DNA of 31,338 nucleotides from the NCBI GenBank assembly GCA_905214425.1, contig CAJMLY010000022.1, positions 1 to 31,338 of the forward strand, in the 5' to 3' direction. The position numbers and the translations under genes were made by a program. The notes under the pieces are model-generated. The model searched no databases. It saw nothing but the letters and a program-made list of their open reading frames with translations, and was not told the origin of the DNA. Numbering within the stretch: the first letter of the stretch is position 1; every line of letters begins with the position of its first letter. The DNA comes from an uncultured bacterium. Lineage in GTDB: Bacteria; Actinomycetota; Coriobacteriia; Coriobacteriales; Coriobacteriaceae. Below, piece after piece: positions 27,748 to 31,338 of the stretch.

Positions 27748-28041
27748 ATGAAGATCCTTCTTGTTTGCGCAGCTGGTCTGTCTACAAGCATTCTGATGAA
27801 GAAACTCGAGAAATATGCGGAGCAAAACGGCATCGAGCTCGATATCGATGCGGTGGGTATCGGCGAGTATCAGGAGACGTGCGCCAATTATGACGTGCTG
27901 CTCTTGGGGCCGCAGGTGTCCTACCAGCTCAACACCGTCAAGCAGGGGAGCGGTAAGCCGACCGCGGTCATCCCCGCACAGGACTACGGCATGGGCAACG
28001 CCGCCAACGTGCTGGCACTCGCCCAGTCGCTGTTGGGTTAG
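27748..28041 (+). CDS. PTS cellobiose-type EIIB
   Basis: A 97-residue protein from ATG 27748 (GAAGGGA before it). The N-terminal MKILLVCAAGLSTS contains the phosphorylated C7 and P-loop of lactose/cellobiose EIIB proteins. It carries phosphate from the EIIA to the sugar during transport. The EIIC gene begins 9 bp after its stop, with its ribosome site TAGGAGG overlapping the stop codon, so the two are translated together. Confidence 0.94.
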   Translation: MKILLVCAAGLSTSILMKKLEKYAEQNGIELDIDAVGIGEYQETCANYDVLLLGPQVSYQLNTVKQGSGKPTAVIPAQDYGMGNAANVLALAQSLLG

Positions 28042-28050
28042 GAGGCAACC

Positions 28051-29400
28051 ATGGAAAAGTTCATGACCCTGCTTCAGGAAAAACTGACCCCTATCGCCAA
28101 TTTCTGCGGCACCGAGCGCCACTTTGCCTCCATGCAAAAGGGCTTTATGAGCGCGATCAGCTTCATCTTGGTATCTGCCGTCTTTATGATCCTCGCCAAC
28201 CCGCCGGTCACGGCCGACCTGGTGGCGCAGGGCGGGTTCTGGTCCGTCTTTGGCCCTTGGCTCGATTTTGCGACGGCCAATAAGCTCACGCTGCTCATCC
28301 CCTTCAATATGACGATGGGCATACTGTCGGTGATCGTGACGTTCGCAATCGCCTATAACCTGGCGGGCACCTACAAGATGCCCAAGCTTAACGCCGGCAT
28401 GACCTCGCTGGTGATGTTCCTGATCGCCGCGGCGCCGTCGTCCTACTACCAGCTTGCTGACGAGTCCGTGCTCCAGGCGGTCCCCTGCACCTATCTGGGT
28501 GCGCAGGGCCTGTTTACCGCCATCATCGTTGCCTTGGTCTCCGTCGAGGTCACGCGCTTCTGCCAGACCAAGGGCATCACCATCAAGATGCCCGATGGCG
28601 TGCCGCCGTTTTTGTCCGAAACCTTTGGCGCCATCGTACCTATGCTCGCCAACATCCTCATCTTCTTTGGCGGCAACCTGCTGATCCAGATGATCGATCC
28701 CACGCTGTCCATCCCCTCGGTTATCGAGAAGCTGCTCGCTGCCCCGCTTTCCGTCGCAGTTGACTCTGTGCCCGGCGCACTGCTTATCTGCTTCATGACG
28801 CTGCTGTTTTGGTGCTTTGGCGTCCACGGCAACATGATCGTGATGCCCATCACCGCCCCGGTCACGCTTGCCGCCTTTGCTGCCAACGCCTCGCTCTACG
28901 CTGCTGGGCAGCCGCTTGAGTTCCACCCGGTACTCATGTCGATGGTCATCAACCTCATCGGCGGCACGGGCAATACGTTCTCTTTTGTGGCGCTCTGCGC
29001 GTTTAAGGCAAAGTCGCAGCAGCTCAAGGCATTTGGCAAGGCATCGATCGTGCCGAGCTTCTTCCGTATCTCCGAGCCCGCGATCTTTGGCGCACCCATC
29101 ATCTTCAACCCGATCCTCATGATTCCGTTTGTGCTGGGCGGTATGATTTCGGCCCTGCTGTATTGGGGTGCAATCTCACTGGGTCTTGTCTCTAACTTCT
29201 ACATCTTGGTGAGCGGCACGTTCCCCATCTTCGTTCAGGGCTTTATCCAGTGCCTCGACCCGCGTATCTGGGTATTTACGATCGTTTTGATCGTGGTCAT
29301 GGCTGTGGTCTGGTACCCGTTCTTTAAGGTGTACGACAACCAGCTCCTGGCACAGGAGCAGGAGAACGCCGCGGCAGCTTCTGCCAAGGATACTGAGTAG
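28051..29400 (+). CDS. PTS cellobiose/beta-glucoside EIIC permease
   Basis: A 449-residue membrane protein with about ten hydrophobic segments, the sugar channel of the lactose/cellobiose PTS family (CelB-like). The N-terminal EKLTPIANFCGTERHFASM and internal GVHGNMIVMPI and SEPAIFGAPIIFNP segments are typical; the last holds the conserved Glu used in sugar binding. It takes up a beta-linked disaccharide or glucoside while EIIB phosphorylates it. The glucosidase gene starts 1 bp after its stop codon, so the imported phosphosugar is probably that enzyme's substrate. Confidence 0.94.
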   Translation: MEKFMTLLQEKLTPIANFCGTERHFASMQKGFMSAISFILVSAVFMILANPPVTADLVAQGGFWSVFGPWLDFATANKLTLLIPFNMTMGILSVIVTFAIAYNLAGTYKMPKLNAGMTSLVMFLIAAAPSSYYQLADESVLQAVPCTYLGAQGLFTAIIVALVSVEVTRFCQTKGITIKMPDGVPPFLSETFGAIVPMLANILIFFGGNLLIQMIDPTLSIPSVIEKLLAAPLSVAVDSVPGALLICFMTLLFWCFGVHGNMIVMPITAPVTLAAFAANASLYAAGQPLEFHPVLMSMVINLIGGTGNTFSFVALCAFKAKSQQLKAFGKASIVPSFFRISEPAIFGAPIIFNPILMIPFVLGGMISALLYWGAISLGLVSNFYILVSGTFPIFVQGFIQCLDPRIWVFTIVLIVVMAVVWYPFFKVYDNQLLAQEQENAAAASAKDTE

Positions 29401-29401
29401 C

Positions 29402-30856
29402 ATGGGTTACTTTGACAGAACGTCTGCTGCCGGTATGCCCGAGGGCTTTTTGTGGGGCGGCGCGCTCGCTGCCAACCAGGCCGAAGGGGGCTGGAACGAG
29501 GGCGGCCGCGGTATGTCGCACTCCGACCTGATTCCACAGGGTCCCGACCGCTGGGATGTGATGTTTGGCAGGCAAAAGTCCGTGGATGATCCGGACAGGC
29601 TGTATCCATGCCGTTGGGGCAACGACTTCTTCCATCATTGGCGCGAGGACGTCGAGCTCTTTGCTGAGATGGGCTTTAAGTGCCTGCGTCTTTCAATTTG
29701 TTGGAGCCGTATTTTTCCCACAGGGATGGAGGCCGAGCCCAACGGTGAGGGCTTGGAGTTTTACCGTCAGGTATTCGAGGCGCTGCGCGAGCACGGAATC
29801 GAGCCGCTCGTGACGCTGTCGCACTACGACTATCCGTTGGCTCTGGTCGAGCGTTATGGTGGATGGCAAAGCCGAGAGATGATCGAGCGGTATGCGCACT
29901 ACGTCGAGACCGTCGGACGTGCGTACCAGGGCCTCGTGCGTTATTGGCTCACCTTCAACGAGATCAACAGCGTGGCGCTGTCCTATCTCAACGCGGGCGT
30001 CACGCTCGAGGATGAGCGTGACCGTGCAGCCGTGACCGCGGCGTTCTCGCACCATATGTTTATGGCGAGCGCTCGCGCTGTCGAGATCCTGCACAAGATC
30101 GATCCCGCAAACAAGGTGGGTTGCATGATCGCTGCCGGTGCGACCTATCCGTACCGTTGTGCGCCCGAGGACGTATGGCTTGCGTATGAGGAGGACCGCG
30201 GCCGCTACTTCTACACTGACGTGATGGCTGCGGGCGCCTATCCTACTTGGAAGCTGCGTGCGCTCGAGAAAGAGGGTGTTCACGTGCCCTTTGAGCCGGG
30301 CGATACGGAGTATCTGGCCGAGCATACCGTCGACTTCATTTCGTTCTCGTACTATTGCTCGCGCTTGGTGTGCGCCGATGACCAGGTGATCGCTGAGAAG
30401 GCGGAGGGCAACGTGTTCCCGACGCTGCGCAATCCGTACCTCAAGGATAAAGAGACTGCCTGGAAATGGCAGATCGATGCGCTGGGTTTGCGCGTGACGC
30501 TTGCCGGCTACCACGATCGTTACCATCTTCCGCTCTTTATCGCCGAGAACGGTGTGGGCGGACTCGATGCGCTGGAAGACGGCAAAGTCCACGATGCGTA
30601 TCATATTGATTACCTGCGCAGGCATATTCTTGCGCTACGCGATGCAATTGTCGAGGACGGTGTTGACCTGATGGGATACACGCCGTGGGGCTGTATCGAT
30701 CTGGTATCGGCCTCGACGGGGCAGATGAAGAAGCGCTATGGCTTTGTTTATGTCGATGCCGATGATGCGGGCAAAGGCACGTTCGATCGCTACCGAAAGG
30801 ACAGCTTCTGCTGGTATCAAAAGGTCATTGCATCAAATGGCGAGGACTTGAGTTAA
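29402..30856 (+). CDS. 6-phospho-beta-glucosidase (GH1)
   Basis: A 484-residue family GH1 glycosidase that cleaves the phosphorylated beta-glucoside delivered by the adjacent PTS. The N-terminal FLWGGALAANQAEGGW is the usual GH1 opening. The acid/base is E187 in TFNEIN and the nucleophile E382 in FIAENGVGG. Length and both catalytic glutamates are normal. Its ATG is 1 bp after the EIIC stop and has no separate ribosome site of note, so translation is coupled. It is the last gene of the operon, followed by a strong terminator. Confidence 0.95.
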   Translation: MGYFDRTSAAGMPEGFLWGGALAANQAEGGWNEGGRGMSHSDLIPQGPDRWDVMFGRQKSVDDPDRLYPCRWGNDFFHHWREDVELFAEMGFKCLRLSICWSRIFPTGMEAEPNGEGLEFYRQVFEALREHGIEPLVTLSHYDYPLALVERYGGWQSREMIERYAHYVETVGRAYQGLVRYWLTFNEINSVALSYLNAGVTLEDERDRAAVTAAFSHHMFMASARAVEILHKIDPANKVGCMIAAGATYPYRCAPEDVWLAYEEDRGRYFYTDVMAAGAYPTWKLRALEKEGVHVPFEPGDTEYLAEHTVDFISFSYYCSRLVCADDQVIAEKAEGNVFPTLRNPYLKDKETAWKWQIDALGLRVTLAGYHDRYHLPLFIAENGVGGLDALEDGKVHDAYHIDYLRRHILALRDAIVEDGVDLMGYTPWGCIDLVSASTGQMKKRYGFVYVDADDAGKGTFDRYRKDSFCWYQKVIASNGEDLS

Positions 30857-30872
30857 CCCTTGCAAGTCTGCT

Positions 30873-30910
30873 GCCCCCCGCGGCCCGTTTCGGCCGCGGG
30901 GGCTTTTGCT
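30873..30910 (+). terminator. Terminator of the PTS operon
   Basis: A GC-rich hairpin: a GCCCCCCGCGGCC arm pairs with GGCCGCGGGGGC around CGTTTC and is followed by TTTTGCT. Confidence 0.9.
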
Positions 30911-30947
30911 ATTTACCTAGTCCCCGATGAGACCCTCATTCTGTGGG

Positions 30948-31003
30948 CAGTCGTTGGGGACAGACTTAAACGACTACTCATTTAAGTCTGTCCCCAATGA
31001 CTG
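30948..31003. repeat. REP-like palindrome, diverged copy
   Basis: CAGTCGTTGGGGACAGACTT faces an inverted arm ending TGTCCCCAATGACTG. Three mismatches separate the arms. It is the same unit as the perfect palindrome at 17862-17928. Confidence 0.8.
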
Positions 31004-31010
31004 CGGAAAT

Positions 31011-31060
31011 CCGGCACTTGGGGACATTCCTTTTCCGCCGGCAGCTTGGGATAGTCCTTA
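31011..31060. repeat. REP-like repeat (GGCACTTGGGGAC type)
   Basis: CCGGCACTTGGGGACATTCC is followed by GCCGGCAGCTTGGGATAGTCC. It matches the block near 25054-25100 in order and spacing, and 3755-3803 with the half-units exchanged. Confidence 0.75.
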
Positions 31061-31076
31061 AAGCCCGCATCGATCA

Positions 31077-31253
31077 ACTGCGGAAAGCGCATCCCAGAAT
31101 GAGCTTCCAACATGGGACGCGGTTTCCCTTGAGGCCCTCAAACGGAAAATGCATCCCGGAAATATGCCGAAAAGTGGCTCTCAGTTTCCCAAGCAGGCCG
31201 CTAACGGAAAGCGCATCCCGCTATCGAACTTCAAAGCGGGATGCGCCTTCCGT
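31077..31253. repeat. Spaced GGAAAGCGCATCCC repeats ending in a palindrome
   Basis: CGGAAA(A/G)(C/T)GCATCCC occurs near 31082, 31142 and 31205, about 60 bp apart. The last unit (31204-31222) is followed by its inverted partner at 31235-31253 with one mismatch in 19 bp. A related motif is at 25198-25212. The origin is unknown. Confidence 0.65.
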
Positions 31254-31281
31254 GCCGGCAGTTCCGGGCAGTCTGGGGCCA

Positions 31282-31307
31282 CCCATTTAAGTCTGTCCCC
31301 AATGAGT
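31282..31307. repeat. REP-like half unit
   Basis: CCCATTTAAGTCTGTCCCCA and the following bases match one arm of the 17862-17928 palindrome in the same orientation as its right arm. Confidence 0.7.
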
Positions 31308-31338
31308 GCCCAATGACTAGTAGTAGGCCCACATGGCT

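Larger units (their letters stand above)
30911..31338. other. Gene-free repeat-rich end of window
   Basis: No gene is supported in the last 430 bp; short open frames here are made of repeats. The content is the REP-like units and the GGAAAGCGCATCCC series listed separately. Confidence 0.6.

Noticed and set aside
30948..31307. Repeat-rich tail as a CRISPR array
   Set aside because: Units are palindromic, unequal in length and spacing, and shared with other intergenic sites; no cas gene is present.

Overview
The window looks like chromosomal DNA of a GC-rich, anaerobic Gram-positive of the Coriobacteriia, most like Collinsella. This is an inference from codon and GC style, strong AGGAGG-type ribosome sites, a single-chain pyruvate:ferredoxin oxidoreductase, an arginine deiminase fermentation set and a beta-glucoside PTS; no rRNA or other marker gene is present to prove it.

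Layout. (1) 67-3755, + strand: an overlapping operon of a secreted or anchored Ser/Gly-rich protein, a membrane Ser/Thr protein kinase and an FHA-domain protein, so a phospho-signalling unit. (2) About 3756-10056: an AT-richer, decayed accessory island flanked by two direct copies of the FHA gene 3' end (3387-3755 and 10057-10425). It holds a broken methyltransferase, an ABC exporter (+), an IS110-type transposase stub and a minus-strand RiPP operon. That operon is a SPASM radical-SAM maturase of the six-cysteine (SCIFF/ranthipeptide) type, two short paralogous Cys/Asp-rich precursor peptides sharing a MKHIHP leader start, and a 35-residue membrane microprotein. (3) 10903-14442: pyruvate:ferredoxin (flavodoxin) oxidoreductase, ending in a terminator nested in a 125-bp palindrome. 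(4) 14721-16082, minus: an AAA/DUF4143 ATPase with tandem 34-bp repeats at its promoter, beside a gene remnant.

(5) 16775-24926: arginine catabolism. A single carbamate kinase gene is followed by a minus-strand pair (divergent arginine deiminase plus an HTH/S24-like regulator), then the + operon of YfcC-type transporter, arginine deiminase, ornithine carbamoyltransferase and a second, practically identical carbamate kinase. Together these take up arginine, deiminate it to citrulline, split citrulline to ornithine and carbamoyl phosphate, and make ATP. (6) 25360-30856: a beta-glucoside/cellobiose PTS operon with a PRD regulator, EIIA, EIIB, EIIC and a GH1 6-phospho-beta-glucosidase. Intergenic spaces, mostly just after terminators, carry REP-like repeats built on GGGGACAGACTTAA and GGCACTTGGGGAC.

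The item most worth attention is the RiPP operon at 7374-9502. Its precursor genes are too short for ordinary gene calling, and their Cys-X3-Asp spacing suggests Cys-to-Asp thioether (ranthipeptide) chemistry.
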